DNA of 64,000 bases from positions 14,897,297 through 14,961,296 of the forward strand of contig OY986966.1 of NCBI GenBank assembly GCA_963920575.1, given 5' to 3'. The position numbers and the translations under genes are program-made. Source of the stretch: Narthecium ossifragum (taxonomy: Eukaryota; Streptophyta; Magnoliopsida; Dioscoreales; Nartheciaceae). The notes under the pieces were generated by a model. It was not told the origin of the DNA and did no database searches. It saw only the letters and a list, made by a program, of their open reading frames with translations. Positions 1 to 12,058 of this stretch are shown one piece after another (the stretch's first letter is position 1; each line of letters opens with the position of its first letter).

Positions 1-1
1 C

Positions 2-46
2 CCACCTCCGGTGAATGGCAAGTTTCTCAAACGATATTACTCCTAA
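2..46 (+). pseudogene. C-terminal tail of Tat-type Ty3/gypsy polyprotein (element E0)
   Basis: The window opens inside the last codons of a Tat-type pol frame (PPPVNGKFLK, then RYYS and TAA at 44-46). The same ending closes the intact integrase frame at 35,363-37,262, where the stop falls four codons earlier. This tail follows the integrase core and carries no catalytic residue. The rest of E0 pol lies left of the window. The match in both sequence and position to the second Tat copy makes the call secure. Confidence 0.8.
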
Positions 47-664
47 ACATGTACGCTCCGAGCTTCAAGAGCCTAAACTAATAGCCTGAATAAAGTACTC
101 CGTACTTTGCAAGTTCCCATCCATATATGAGTATAGACTTTACATAAATAATGCTCGTAATTCTATACTCAAATTTTCCTTCTCAAAAGAAAAAAAAGGA
201 GAAAGAAAAAGAAAAATGGAGAGCATCATACACATACATGGTACGGGTGGCTTGCATAAACACGGGAAATGCCTATGCCTATGTAGGTAGGTAAGCATAT
301 CTTATGGTCCCTTTTTGCACGTAGAGCATGAGATCCAATTATACATACATGAGCAAAAGGCAAGCATGCACCTTTGTCTATGTGTAGATAGCCTGGGAAG
401 GTGCTTACGAATATATGGGCAAGCAAACAGGAAAATACTTGTCTCTTTTGATCACATTCCGGAAAAAAAAATGACAAGAAAACATTCTTGTCTCTTTCGA
501 TCACATTCCGGGAAAATGAAATCAAAAGCGTGGGTTTCAAGAACTTCTTGATATATACCATAGATCCAACTCATAAGCGTGAACCATGCACAAATTGTGT
601 TCGAAAGTAAAAGTTGGGCACATCCAACATTGATACTGATAAGAGAGGGAACAAAATAAATGCA
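47..664. other. Non-coding spacer between pol and antisense ORF of Tat E0
   Basis: No reading frame here is supported. The stretch matches 37,263-37,900 in the other Tat copy almost throughout, so it is ordinary element interior. It contains an A-rich run near 186-213 and two imperfect direct repeats of a block with GATCACATTCCGG around 436-520. ORFs on either strand of this spacer are shadows. Confidence 0.7.
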
Positions 665-2109
665 TCATGGATTCTGGGATCTCCATGGGTTCAAAGCATC
701 ATAAATTCTAGCTATTTCGGCCTGAAGCTCGTACGCCTTGCTCATCGCCAGAATAAGGTCTTGATAAGTTGACACCTTCTGGTGCTTCCGCTCCATCCCT
801 TCAATTGTAGATGTCAAAGCGGCTTTCCTCTCCTCAAGAGCGGTACTCTCCTCCATCATATGCTTCAGGGCATGCTCTTCCACTTGCAATTGAACTCTGA
901 GACCGCCGACCAGTTCCCCCTGAAGTCGCTGTCGTTCAAGAGCACGTAGGAGATTTCCTGTGACGACCACTCTCTCGGACTTGGCTGCCTCAGCTTTCTC
1001 AAGATATATGAATGCATTGGCGTCATGCGCCTGTAATAAATCTTTTTCCTGGCAAAGCTCCGTATCACATGAAGTTATTTATGACAGAGGTATTTGCAAG
1101 ACATTTCTTAGAGAAGATGAGCCGAACTCCTGACTAGGCAATGCCGCAAGCAAGCGATTGATGCGCTGCTCTAGCCCCTTAAAGTCTTGAGACACGGCCG
1201 GGTCGGGTAGATAAAGTGACACCAATCGCTTTTCAAGCTCCGCATAGAAACTGACGACCTGCTCATCCAAAGTAGCAAGCTTGGACGAAATAGCTGGCAC
1301 GGTAGAAGCATCAACACCCACGCCGTCCAAAGCAGTCATGACTTCATCAAGAACGGGGGTGCCCACGGTCTCCCCGGGGATCACCACATGGGACGCGCCA
1401 AGTATTGTGTCACCGTAAGGAGCAATATCTTTATTCGTCGCTTCTTCAATAAAAACGTCTTCAGATTCAAGAACAGTACCTACAAAAGCAGGCATGGAAT
1501 GCGCGCCGGATGCTTCGAAGCCAATGGGGACCGCCGTTTCTTCAACAACAACATCATCAGTCACCGCCTCTTCAAAGGCAACATCCCGAGGAGCTGTTTC
1601 TTTAGCAGCACCATCTTCATGCCCAAACACGTCACCAGTTCTTCCTCAGCCTCAACAGTAGTCTCCCTGGAAGCAAGCATTTTAGGAGAATCATACACCA
1701 TCTTATCATCAACAGCAACAATCTCTTAATCGAAATCTCCGACTTCGTCTTCAATTCGAAGTATTCTTGCGGCAGTCTTGACCGGAGCAAGGGAAATACC
1801 TTCGAGAGCGCCTATCACCTCCGTCGCAGCAAGATCCACTGGGGGACCTGTGCAAACCCCCTGGGCGACATCAACCTTGCGCCGCTTTCTTTTGGCACCT
1901 TTTAAAAGCCCTCCGGCTGGGAAAGCGATGACCAGTTGCTCCTTCCAAGAAGCTGGCTGGTTCAAGGAAGAACCAATACTTGGATTCAAGACCCTTCGCG
2001 CTGGCCGACTTGGAGAAGGATCGTTACTAGGATGGGAAGGTTTCCATTTCTTGACGGTTTGACGAGAATGCTCTGACTTCTTCCAGGAGGGAAGCTTGCC
2101 GGCGGTACT
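665..2109 (-). pseudogene. Broken antisense extra ORF of Tat E0 (NLS-like and coiled-coil protein)
   Basis: This ORF is read against the direction of pol and is homologous to 37,901-39,389. Reading on the minus strand, the open frame starts at a likely 3' splice site: a pyrimidine-rich stretch ending TTTCAG with the exon beginning at 2,109. Next come a basic NLS-like patch (KRKRRKV), an acidic Ala/Glu/Asp-rich middle and a heptad-like coiled coil ending ...NPWRSQNP at the TGA at 665. E0 is damaged twice: GAA became TAA at about 1,726, and 13 bp are missing near 1,638 between copies of CTGGTGAC. Its coiled-coil part is intact, unlike that of E2. Antisense extra ORFs downstream of integrase are known in Tat-clade elements such as Grande; calling this one an equivalent is inference and its function is unknown. 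Confidence 0.6.
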
Positions 2110-2419
2110 CTGAAACCAATAGAAATCAAAGATACGAGATCAAGAAAGCCCAAGAGAAATGCAAGAAGATAAAACACGAACTGAGAATGAAAGTGGGAGC
2201 AACGAGCAACCCCCCGCCACCTCTATTCTCTTATCTTTCTTCCCACTGTCTTCTTCTGTTGTTCCTCTCCACCGTTCCTACATACCTCTCGATGAACCCA
2301 TGAACAGAGCATACCCAAAAAAAATCAAAAGAAAGTGTATGCTTGGCACAAAGAAGAAGAAGAAGAGCATGCAAGCCAATATATATAAAGTCAGCAGCAT
2401 CACAGTTAGTGTTACTAAT
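2110..2419 (-). other. Putative intron and promoter side of the antisense ORF, E0
   Basis: Upstream of the splice-site-like TTTCAG (minus strand) lies a CT/AG-biased stretch with no convincing exon, then a TATA-like word at 2,380-2,389. The corresponding E2 region (39,390-39,886) is conserved and contains a tandem duplication of the same TATA-bearing segment. At about 2,420 the sequence changes from Tat-like to Athila pol-like. I could not find the Tat 3' LTR that should stand here, so the boundary may be a deletion. Confidence 0.4.
2380..2389 (-). promoter_or_regulatory. TATA-like box for the antisense ORF of E0
   Basis: On the minus strand this reads CTTTATATAT, about 270 bp upstream of the presumed 3' splice site. 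E2 has equivalent words at 39,671-39,679 and 39,858-39,864. Conservation in two element copies is the only support. Confidence 0.3.
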
Positions 2420-3901
2420 GTTTTTCTCATGGTGCAGTTGAAATTCAAAGTTTAGCCACTTCCAAAATTTTTACGGTGAATGGCCATCGACTTAAACTTT
2501 TCTATGAAGGCATTCAAACATAAAAGGTTGAAAAACTGGACCTTGCGGAGCCAACTTATACTGATTGAAAAAGAAAGCATGAAGTCGAGCCAATGACAAT
2601 AAACAAAGGCACTGCTTGGGAGGCAACCCAAGGGGAGTTTGTTCCTTTCTCTTTTTATTTTCGCATTTCCATTTTAGTTATATTTACCTTTTCTTTGCTT
2701 TCCACCTTACATTGGGGACAATGTCAGTTTCAAGTGTGGGGGAGGAGATTTAGGTTGCATTTGCCATAAGCGAGAACTACTTAAGCTTGACATATTCATA
2801 ACATGATTGAATGAGTGATTTTGCGACTTAGAATTAATTAGTTGAGTTACTTTCCTTGAGATGGTAGTGACTAAATGAGTACACAAAAGCTGGTGAGATT
2901 TTGAGCCTTTAGACTGACACATTCATATCAGTCTCATTACTTTCGTTCATGAGAGATATTATTCCATGGATTTGTTTCTCTAGAACTTGCTTTGATTCTA
3001 TTCAAGGTCACATTGACACATGCGGACATGAATATGATTAAGGCCCTCTTTGTTATAAGCTACATAAGCCAAATAGCCTACCTTGCAATTACTTTTTCCT
3101 TTTGCTAAACACCTTTGAGCTTTATTGACTTCATTGTTAACCTACATTACAAGCTTTAAACCTGAAAAACAATGCCATTACCCAAGCCATAGAACTAGTG
3201 GAGCATTGTGCATCATTATGATATGTATGGGTGTGCAAGTTTCAAGTGTGGGGGTGTTTGGATTTGTGGTATGGCTATTGGAACATGGATCGTGTTTTCA
3301 TTCGCAATTCATGAGTTCTACTGTCTCTGAAAAAAAAAGAAAAAAAAATCAGAAAATGAAAAGAAAGAAAAGAAAAAAAAAGAAGGAAAAAAATGAAGGA
3401 GGAAACTGTTTCTCATGGTACAAAATGTGGTTTTGAATCCACCTAATCCTCCAAGAAAGGGGTATGGTTATGTATGATTTCTACAAAGAAATGTTACATG
3501 GTGTGAGTGCTTTAATGGCATATTGAAGAAGTTCTTGAATGGAGTGATGGGTTATACATGTATTATTGATGTATTTTTGCTCCATTAGTTCCATTGGTTT
3601 TTTGAGTTAAATTCCCAAATATTTCTCACCTTGACCCTAAACCCCGTTACAACCCTTGAAAGTCCTTATGATCCGTGCTATGCATGTGATTCTAGTGGTG
3701 GAGAATGATAAGATATGCAAGCTTATGGTAGATCATTTTTATTGGAATGAATTTGAGTGAAACACATACCCTTCAAACACATGAGAGTCGAGTGTTTATT
3801 TCCGTGAGGGTCTACTTATTTGGTTTGCTCCATATTCAAGTGAAAATGCTTACTAATTGAATAGAGTGAATTTTAGTCTTGCCCGAGGACGAGCAAAAGC
3901 T
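2420..3901 (+). mobile_element. 3' end of an Athila-type element (pol tail plus long non-coding region)
   Basis: A pol C-terminal tail can be read at 2,470-2,523 (FTVNGHRLKLFYEG..., stop TAA at 2,521). Downstream come hallmarks of Athila 3' regions: a block around 2,600-2,640 with GCACTGCTTGGGAGGCAACC, then ACATTGGGGACAATGT and a first AAGTGTGGGGGAGG near 2,735. No env-like ORF survives; 2,524-3,901 is non-coding, with an A/G-rich stretch at about 3,330-3,400. The direction is plus, leading to the polypurine tract and LTR X. Confidence 0.65.
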
Positions 3902-3916
3902 AAGTGTGGGGGAATT
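3902..3916 (+). other. Polypurine tract of the Athila element
   Basis: AAGTGTGGGGGAATT directly precedes an LTR beginning TGATGATGATG. Plus-strand priming tracts of Athila elements have this form and position. Confidence 0.7.
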
Positions 3917-4249
3917 TGATGATGATGCATAATGTTATATTTTTATCCCGTAATACTTAGTCTCCTGTGCTTATTTGGTACCTAAATATACTCATTATTC
4001 TTATATTTTGATTTAGGATGCAATTGAAGTCCTTAAAGATTAAATTGTACCTGATGATGAAGAACCAGATGATGTGTCATATATGGCTAGAAAGCTCTTG
4101 AAGTCTAGTTTCTGGAGAATTTTATGGTTCATGATTTGGAGCTTCCTAAAGAAAGTTACAGTGCTTTTACTACAACCAGCGCAAGGCAGAATAGCAGAAG
4201 AAATATGCAGAGAATAAGCGATCGATCTTCTTCCCATAAAAGATCGATC

Positions 4250-5992
4250 CCTTATGCACCCAGCAGAAGAGCAGCTGGACCGCGTGCAGCAGTTTTCGCC
4301 GTCTCAGCAGCTTCAACAATCACATCAGCAGGCCGTCCCCGAACCTTCCATTCTCCGAGTAGTATGTGTCCGTTGCAGTGGATCGTCGAGATACTCGTCA
4401 GCTCAGAGTTTTGTCGACCTTCTCGTAGGTCAGACTTCATACCAGTTACAATCGGATAAAGACTCGGGATTTTGACATCCCGAGGACAGCTTTTAGTACG
4501 AGATACGGATTGTGTCAGCGGCAGACAGATTAGTTGATCCAGTTGAGCTTGAAGCAGATATGTGACGGCAGAGATCGAAGACTTCATTCGAGTCTCAGTA
4601 TAGACGTCTCTGGGACCGCGGGATCGTTGACCAGATTGACGAGGAGACCGGAGCTCTAGTCTTAAAGTCACTACGTCAGTGCCTTTAAGGGTGATAGCAA
4701 TTGGTAGTTGCTAGAAAGGTCTCGACCTTTCGGGTATATCACCTTTCTGTTTAGGCCAATGCCGTAGATATTACCTCGAGCAGATGGGCCAGAGGAATTA
4801 GGGCAACTTTAGTGGCAGTGGCAACCCGTCAGTAGCAGAGATGGAGGCAGTTATCCAATTTAGACAACACTCATTACCACTCAGAGGATGTCGGTATGTC
4901 AGTCCAGAGTGATGGTGATGTGAAGCAATGACACGAATCTTACGGAGGTCCGTGCCCAGATTGATGCCCAGCGTGTCGATGAGAGTCAGACAGCATCATC
5001 AGATAGCAGATCCATTGCAGCTTTTCCAGTGTCAGCGAAAGTGTAAGCAAAGAATTGGTGGATGTCGTCACCAGATTACCAAGGACTCAGCGGGGATGAC
5101 CCAGATCTCGGAGGACATGCTTAGGGCATGTGTCCTTGATGCAGCATGCAGCTGGAGGAGTACGTCGCTTTGCTGGGGTCTGTCTACTTCAGCAGTCGTT
5201 AGTCCAGACGTACGTACCATTCGGGGCATAGTACGGCAGTTCACGCCGTTCTTCTGATTGCTCAACAGAAGCTGTTGAGGCATCACCCACCATTCTAGAC
5301 GTCATCAGACAACCCTCAAAGAGATTAGCACAGATCAGATAGAGACTCATGACAGCGCAGAGCAGACGAGAGTTATGCAGGTCAGAGGTGCTGACCTTTG
5401 GAGTTTTTCAGTTGGTGATAGTGTTTCTGAAGGTTCATTTGCACAGAGGATTACCGGACGAGGTGGAGGCTGAGGCAGCCCTACTCCGATAGTTTGCACC
5501 AGAGTCATGACGACGTGGAGTGATGATGACACAGAGCCTACGGAGATACATCATGGACTTCGTCATCAGCTTAGTTGGTATCGGTGCAGAGGTCAGAAAA
5601 GAGAATTAGCGCAGATCAGGTCAGAGTTGACAGAAGACTTTGTGCAAATCAGAAGCGACGGCTATTGGAGACACAGTTGGCGACATAGTGTCATTTCAGA
5701 CGATACGGCACATAGATCCATTCAGATGATTGGCAGGAGAGACTAGTCACGAGAGACGGGACGGTTCCGTCAGAGTTAGTCCTTTGAGGTACAGAGGTAT
5801 TGTAGGGGTAACTTGGGAGCGCGAGAGGCGCATGTGCAGTTTGTCCCAGGTGTTCCTCAGTCTTGTGCGGTTGCTCGGGTTATGAACTTGCTAACTTTTC
5901 TTGTCTTGTGCAGGTGATCTTGTTTTTGTTTTGTTATTTTCGACCCTACTCTTATCGAATTTTGGGACGAAATTTCTTTAAGGGTGATAGGT
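4250..5992 (+). mobile_element. Degenerate 3' interior of a chromovirus-like element
   Basis: No frame remains open. The last 50 bp are diagnostic: GGGACGAAATTTCTTTAAGG followed by GTGATAGGT. This is the usual pol-end and polypurine motif of plant chromoviruses, directly preceding an LTR that starts TGTGAGGACC. A short Gln-rich frame at 4,254-4,475 could be decayed gag, but I cannot confirm it. A second copy of TTTAAGGGTGATAG lies at about 4,684. The left edge and 5' LTR are missing. Confidence 0.5.
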
Positions 5993-6381
5993 TGTGAGGA
6001 CCCGTTCCTCCAGCCCGGTCCGACCGCGGTAGGTCGAGGGTCTGGTTTTGTGGTTTGGCTCGGTTGGCCTTGGTTTGCAATCGGTTGATCATATCGCAGC
6101 TTTTGGACCCCAAGGGCAATTTGGTAAATTGCGCCTTGGCGGTCGGTTTCTGTCACACCCCGGCCCAGAAAACCCATCCAGGACGGGGCATGAGGGTTCC
6201 TATCACTATTCATCTTCAATCGGCGCGATACAAAGCGGAAAAGACGGATAATTTAAACAATTATATTCCAGAGGCGAACAGATATTCAATTCTTATAACA
6301 TCAAGTTGTACAATTACAAATTTCCATTCTAATACTTCCAAGGTAAGCTATAATACAAATCCCAAAAGTCCTCAAAAGTTT

Positions 6382-6388
<7 letters not shown>

Positions 6389-6412
<24 letters not shown>
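6389..6412. repeat. (AT)12 microsatellite
   Basis: An uninterrupted AT dinucleotide run inside solo LTR alpha. Confidence 0.9.
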
Positions 6413-7414
6413 CCAAATGTACAACAGGTAATCTTCCAGCAACCTCAAGCGCCTCTGGATGTACTCGCGCCGCCAAAGGCCGATCCTGCCGGCTCCACTG
6501 AAGAAGAACTACCGCCTGCACCTGCAAACGCAGTCCGGGTAGGAGTGAGCGATAAGCTCAGTAGGGTTCTACTCTACAGCACACTGAAAGGAGGAAAACC
6601 ATAACAGTGTTGTCTCCCAGCCTAAGTCTAACGGATGCCACGGGTCCCATAACCCAGTTGATGTCCCAAGGGCTCCTGTCATGAAACCTCTCTCCTGAAC
6701 ATGTTACCAGGAGGCCAAGGAACAGTAACATGCAGGATCACCCTTACCCAAGTTGGAATATCAAGCCTTGGGGAACCACGTCGGGAACACATCAACATCC
6801 ATCCTTAGCACTTGACTTTGGAAGACAACACGACCTCTAAACCTCAAGCACTGATAGAGTCAACTATCGCAAATCCTCAACAACAAGAGATTTCGATTAA
6901 TACAATCACACCCTAATCCTAACTACCCAGCCACGGTCCTAAGGCTAGATCCGAGCTACCCGAGAGCCTCGGATCGGCGACCCAAACCATCGCCCGCCTA
7001 ACCTAAAATGCTTCTAATGCATACAATGCATGAGCCTAGGCAAACATCTATCCTAGGTGTCTCTACATGTCACATCATCAGTTACAAGTCCAACAGATAT
7101 ACAATAGCCCTCGGCACTCGCCGGCAAGAGGCTAAGGTTCCACAATTCCTCATTAGCTAGCACTCATAGCTAGCTAATGGCTAAGCACACCATTAGGCAA
7201 TTAACTAAATCCAAACATGTATTAAAGGCAAATGAAACCATAGATTCGCCCAAAAAGGGAACTTACTCTAATCGATCCTCAAACCCGAAGGAAAACCTTT
7301 GAAAACCCCATAAAATCCACATACGTACTTCCCAACATGTTTAGATATTAATCAAAAATCAAATCTATCTAAGAAAAGCCAGAAAACCAAGCCCAAGGGG
7401 TCACAGACGATGTC

Positions 7415-7751
7415 ACGGTCGATCCGGAGATCGACCGTGAGACCACGGACGATGTCACGGTCGATCCGGCGATCGACCGTGAGACCAAAGTGAAGAAAAC
7501 CAAGGGCGACGATCGATCCACCCATCGACCATGAGAGGCCTACAACCAAACAGCGCCTGACGGTCGATGCGACGGTCGATCCGACGGTCGACCGTCAGGT
7601 AAATGGCAAAAAGAGAAGATCCCGGGGTCGATCCATTGATCGACCATGGGAGTACAAAATCCTGAGAGAGCCCGACGGTCGATGCGACGGTCGACCGTCA
7701 GGCCCAGAAAGAGGAAAACAATACTTGACGGTCGATGCACCGATCGACCGT
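7415..7751. repeat. Type A palindrome array in solo LTR alpha
   Basis: Seven imperfect palindromes share arms ACGGTCGAT and ATCGACCGT around a 6-bp spacer. They begin at about 7,415, 7,457, 7,509, 7,560 (a longer compound unit), 7,624, 7,675 and 7,728. Start-to-start distances are 42, 52, 51, 64, 51 and 53 bp. Linking sequences are mostly unrelated, so this is not a simple tandem repeat. The array lies about 0.5-0.9 kb downstream of alpha's TATA box, so LTR transcripts would include it. Confidence 0.8.
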
Positions 7752-8282
7752 CGAGCCTTGGCATAGTTCATCAGAACAGTGCCGAAAATCCATTTTCTTG
7801 GATTTCAAGGATCAAACCAAGTTGGAAAACAATGAGATTTTGCAAGCAAGTGTATTTAATAATGGGGAAGTTACTGGAATGAAGAAATCCAGTTTTTGAC
7901 GGTTAAATCTCCTATCTAGGTCCAAATGGACGAAAACCGATAAAACGGCGATAATACGGAAACCAACCGTTAGAATACAGAAAATGCAAGATAGGAATAC
8001 TTCAAATTCTTCACACTACATGCACAAAGAGTTGCATAGCATTCTAACATGTATTCCTACAGCGAAAGTGCATAAAACCTATCCTAGGAGAACCCGATCC
8101 AAAGATCGAGGTAGAAACACCTACTTGAGCAAGTAGGGTAGCTCCTCCACGCGTCCCACTGGTCAAGCCGTCAAGATCCGCGCTTCGAAGCCCAAGTCTC
8201 CAACCCTAGCTCAACCAAAGGAGAGAGAGGGAGGAGGAGAGAAAACGACAGGAGAAGAAAGAAAGAGAAGAGAGGGACAGGG

Positions 8283-8290
8283 CTTTTATA
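8283..8290 (-). promoter_or_regulatory. TATA box of LTR alpha
   Basis: On the minus strand TATAAAAG is followed by CCCTGTCCC and a CT-rich leader, the usual layout of a plant LTR promoter. Confidence 0.5.
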
Positions 8291-11200
8291 GAAAATCCGG
8301 ATCTATCTCAGCCGTCCGATTCGATCTTTCCCGATCGAGCTCCGATCTTCCGATCGGACGCACCCTAGAGATTCTAATAAAACACATTCATCAATCCAAG
8401 GCCGTGAGTGCAACGCGGGTGTGAAACCGACCAGAAGAAGGCATATTTACCAAAATGCCCCCGGGGTCCAAACCGCCACACGATCACTCGATCGTGCCCG
8501 GCGCGGAACCAAACCAACAGGAAACCGGCTCTCGACCCACGCGGTCGAGCCAGGTTAGAGGGACGGGCCCTCCCAGTTTCACACCCGCGTAGCGCACACA
8601 CGGCCTTGATTGATGTACGTGATTGAGTAGATCCAGTAGAGATCGCAACTTGGAGCCAGATAGGATTCAGTCCGATCAGTTGGCTCGTCTGAACCGGCTA
8701 AGCCACTTAAGTGGCTTAACCCTCTTCTCTCTCTCCTACTTATTTTCTCTCTCCTTTTTCCCTTTTCTTTCTCTTTCTCTTTCCTTTTCTTCTTTTCCTC
8801 TTCCCAGCCTTCCCGTGCCCGACCCTTACCCCTCCTTCCTTCCCTTCTCTCTTCCACGGCAAGCCTCCCTCTCCCACGGCGACCCCGTCCCTTCCCTAGC
8901 GGCCTGGAGGCGGCAGCGAGGTCCCCCCTTCTCCTTCCTCCTCTCTCTCTCTTCCGCGGGCAGCCTTCTTCCTTCTCCGGCGACGGCTGCGGCTATGGGA
9001 GGCCTCCGGCGGCTCTCCGGCGAGCTGGAGACGACGGCGACGACAGGGGACGGTGGATCACGGCGGATTGAAGCTTGGATTTGCGTTTAAGGTAGGGTTT
9101 CTACCTTGATCTTTAGGATATGCTAGATCTAGGGTTTGATTGTTGGATTAATTGATTTCTATGTGTTAATTAGTCCCTCTAAGCATGCTTAGTAACTGAT
9201 ATGAGCTTGGTAGGATTTTATCTTGGATTTAAGCTTGATTTATACATGTTTTTCCCAGATTTTATTGATGCTCTGTTTTTCTGCGAGCTGAGCCGTTCAA
9301 GCTCAGATCGTGGCTCATATGTGCATGATCTCGTTTGATAATCAACACGAGAGTTGTAGAGCTTTGAATCTACTTTCAATTACAACTGATTTCATAATTT
9401 TCGGAGTTTTCTATGATTTATGGTGATTATTCTTCGGATCTGCGACGAGACCGAAATTAGCGAATTGATTCGTGAATTCCGGGAAGATTAGCCATTAGAT
9501 TAACCCGATTCTTGGGCAGCATGTTCCTAGTATGCTAATATACGTTTTCCCAAGTTTGATTTCCAATTCAACGTCGTTTGGACGTCGAATTGATAAGATT
9601 TCATCGCCTCTAACTAGGGATTAATGTAGAAATCCAGAAATTAGTTTGTTAGTGGTTTTTGGATGTTTTATCGTGTTTGATTCTTCGAGATTGATGCGAT
9701 TGGTATTCCTAGAGATCTCGAGGGCTAGCATTTCTAATTGTAGGTTTTTAGATAATTAATTGTTTGATTTTCGACATGTTTAGTTAGATATAAATCATCC
9801 TTGTTTAATTAGCAATTAATTACATGTCATGCTTATTTACATGTATACTTAGCTTGTGGTTGAACCAAGGGAGTTGTGCCCCTTGGGATGTTTAGCTAAT
9901 TAAATGGCCGAAGGTGTGCCCTAGTTGTGTTAATTTGTAATTGTGGCCTGTTGTATATTGCAGATCTGTTTGATTATTATTTGTGTGGCCGGGGTTGTGC
10001 CCCCGTTGTAGAAATTGCGGTTGATGGCTGTGGACGCCGTTGTAATGCCGAATTTTTATCTGTTGGATGTTTGTTATTATAGCTATGCTAGATAGATCCT
10101 TATTATTTGAACCCTTGCTATGATTACCCTCCGGCAAGCTTGATGCTTCGCCTAGCCCGTGTATGTTGTCTTGGCATATTGTTGCATGCTACTATTCATG
10201 TATTCCTGTGCCTGAGCATTGCATGCATTTGATTTGCATTAGAAGCATTAGGCTAGGTGGTAGACGATGGTTTCGATCGTCGATCCGGGGTTCTCGGGTA
10301 GCAATGATCTAGCCTTAGGACCGGGGTTTGGGTAGTCGAGGATTAGGACGTGATTGTCATCAATGATCATGTTGATATCATTCGAGGATTATTAAGTAGT
10401 CGGACTGGAATATTGTATTGCTTGAGGTTTAGAGGTCGTGTCGCTCTCCCCGACCGTGTGCTAGGGATGTAATCGATGTATTCCCGACGTGGTCCCCAGG
10501 CAGTGGTATCCCTGCTGGGTAAGGGTGATCCTGCATGGTACTGTTCCCCTGTTAGTGCTTAGGGTGATCTTGGTAACATGTTCAAGAGAGAGGTTCATGA
10601 CAGGAGCCCTTGGGACATCGATGGGTTATGGGGCCCGAGACATACCTTAGACTCACGCGGGAAGCGACACTGTTGTGTTCCCTTTCCTTTGTGAGTGACG
10701 TAGAGTAGAACCCTACTGAGCAAGCTTTGTTGCTCACTCCTACCTGGGCAGCATCGGCGATGCAGGTCGATGCAGTCCCTTCTTTTTCAGGTTGTTGCGG
10801 TGTTGGAGGCGGCACTCCCCTTGGTGGTGCGTGAGCTCGAGGATATCATCAGTTTATTCTATTCAATTGATGTACAGCTTTAAATGTATAAATTGTAATC
10901 TGAAGGAGAAATGTATTTGTATTTCAATTTGATGTAAATTGATCAGAGATTGTTGTACTTAGAGGACTTGAATCATTATTGTATCTTCTTAAAGTTAATT
11001 GAGTATTGTAGTCGTTAATTTGTATTATGATTTGATGATAGGATAGTTTAAATTAATTGTGAATATTTTAATCATGCACCAGGTTTAAAAAGTGATGTTT
11101 ACAGGGGAGGCTCTCGCCGTTTGATTTTAGAGTTTAGGACCCTCATGTCCCGGTCCGGATGGGTTTTCTGGGTCGGGGCGTGACATTAAGAGGGGCGAAT

Positions 11201-12058
11201 TCTAAAGGTTTTTGGCTGCTCCTTTCTATTTATTTGATATTTCTAGGGTTCTTCTTTCTTCTTGAAAGGATTGGATTGTTCTTGATGGCCTTGCGTAGCT
11301 AAACCTTAATTCTTGGTCGAGGAGACTGAAACCTCGGAATCAATGAAACTGTGAGATCTAATTTATTTTTATTGTTCAGTTTATACTCGAGTATTGAATG
11401 TTCTTCTGAGATTAAATATTCATGATTGTCTTGTCTAATTGCTACGAGGCCTACTAGTTTATTATTCATTGTGATCTACTGCTAGGTTGGAGATCAAATC
11501 CGTAATTGTTTGATCCCTCTAATTTGCGAAGCAACTGAGATCTATTGATCTACTGCGTTTCAGAGATTGTTAGATCTTAGGAAGAACATTCGACTAAATG
11601 AAATGCAACCGCTTGTGCTTGTGTTGTTTAGCTTCATCGATCTCCCTATTCTTAAGGCTGCTACTAGATTAAATCTACAGCGCTTGTCTTAGGTTGTTTA
11701 GTAGTTAGGGTTAATTAGATCGCTTGTTTCTAATTAACTATGATTGAGGAGAGATTCAAATTTCATTCGAACGGTGAATATTCAAGGTGTAGATTGATTG
11801 ATACTTGCTTCAATGATCAGTTGTTGGATTCCGATGGTGGATGTTGACTCAGACCAAGGTTTGTTCTCTTGATTCAATTCGATTATCCACTTTAGATTGT
11901 TTCTTTATTGTGTTCGTTCTACTCAAAAGCCTCCATCTTTGTTCACATAGCACAAAATTTATATTAGACGCTTTTCGTGGGATCGACTCGTACTCGCACT
12001 ACTACATTTCTTTTGAAGAGTATTGGTTTTATTTTTGGTTGCTTGCGACAGCACACCA

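Larger units (their letters stand above)
6151..8575 (-). mobile_element. Solo LTR alpha, chromovirus family, with 5-bp target repeat GTTTC
   Basis: On plus it begins TGTCACACCCC and ends GGGCCCTCCCA. It is flanked by GTTTC at 6,146-6,150 and 8,576-8,580, a perfect 5-bp target duplication. Removing it rejoins the surrounding LTR, so it is the youngest insertion here. Orientation is minus: TGGGAGGG...GTGTGACA and a TATAAAAG box. At 2,425 bp it is nearly the size of gamma. It carries the type A palindrome array (7,415-7,751) downstream of its promoter. Confidence 0.85.
5993..11185 (+). mobile_element. Chromovirus-like 3' LTR (about 2.76 kb) split by solo LTR alpha
   Basis: The LTR runs TGTGAGGACC...GGGGCGTGACA. 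Without the alpha insertion and one GTTTC repeat it is 2,763 bp. It follows a polypurine-like tract and has no matching 5-bp repeat at its ends (TAGGT left, TTAAG right), as expected for a 3' LTR rather than a solo LTR. A CT-rich leader (8,720-8,960) is followed by a GC-rich GGC/GGA stretch (9,000-9,080) and an AAG/GTAGGG splice-donor-like word near 9,090. I see no palindrome array in this member, unlike alpha and gamma. 9,100-11,150 holds no gene. Confidence 0.7.
3917..12058 (+). mobile_element. Athila-type 3' LTR X, interrupted by a nested chromovirus
   Basis: The LTR starts TGATGATG just after the polypurine tract. Its first about 330 bp (to about 4,250) resemble the U3 of Athila LTR L2 (shared stretch around 4,090-4,150: AAGCTCTTGAAGTCTAG and TTCTGGAGAATTTTATGG). 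Its R/U5-like end resumes at 11,186 and stops at 12,058 in ...CACACCA, where Tat E1 sequence begins. The interruption is the chromovirus 4,250-11,185. Only the start, the end and the U3 similarity are direct; that 11,186-12,058 belongs to the same LTR is inference. A GATCGATC pair sits at 4,220 and 4,242 (22 bp apart). Confidence 0.5.

Noticed and set aside
4928..5257. 109-residue ORF in the degenerate chromovirus interior
   Set aside because: No recognisable gag or pol motif; neighbouring frames are equally open and the region is decayed.
8623..9090. 155-residue ORF rich in Ser, Leu, Phe and then Gly/Arg
   Set aside because: It lies in the CT-rich leader of the chromovirus LTR; typical low-complexity LTR translation without domain signs.
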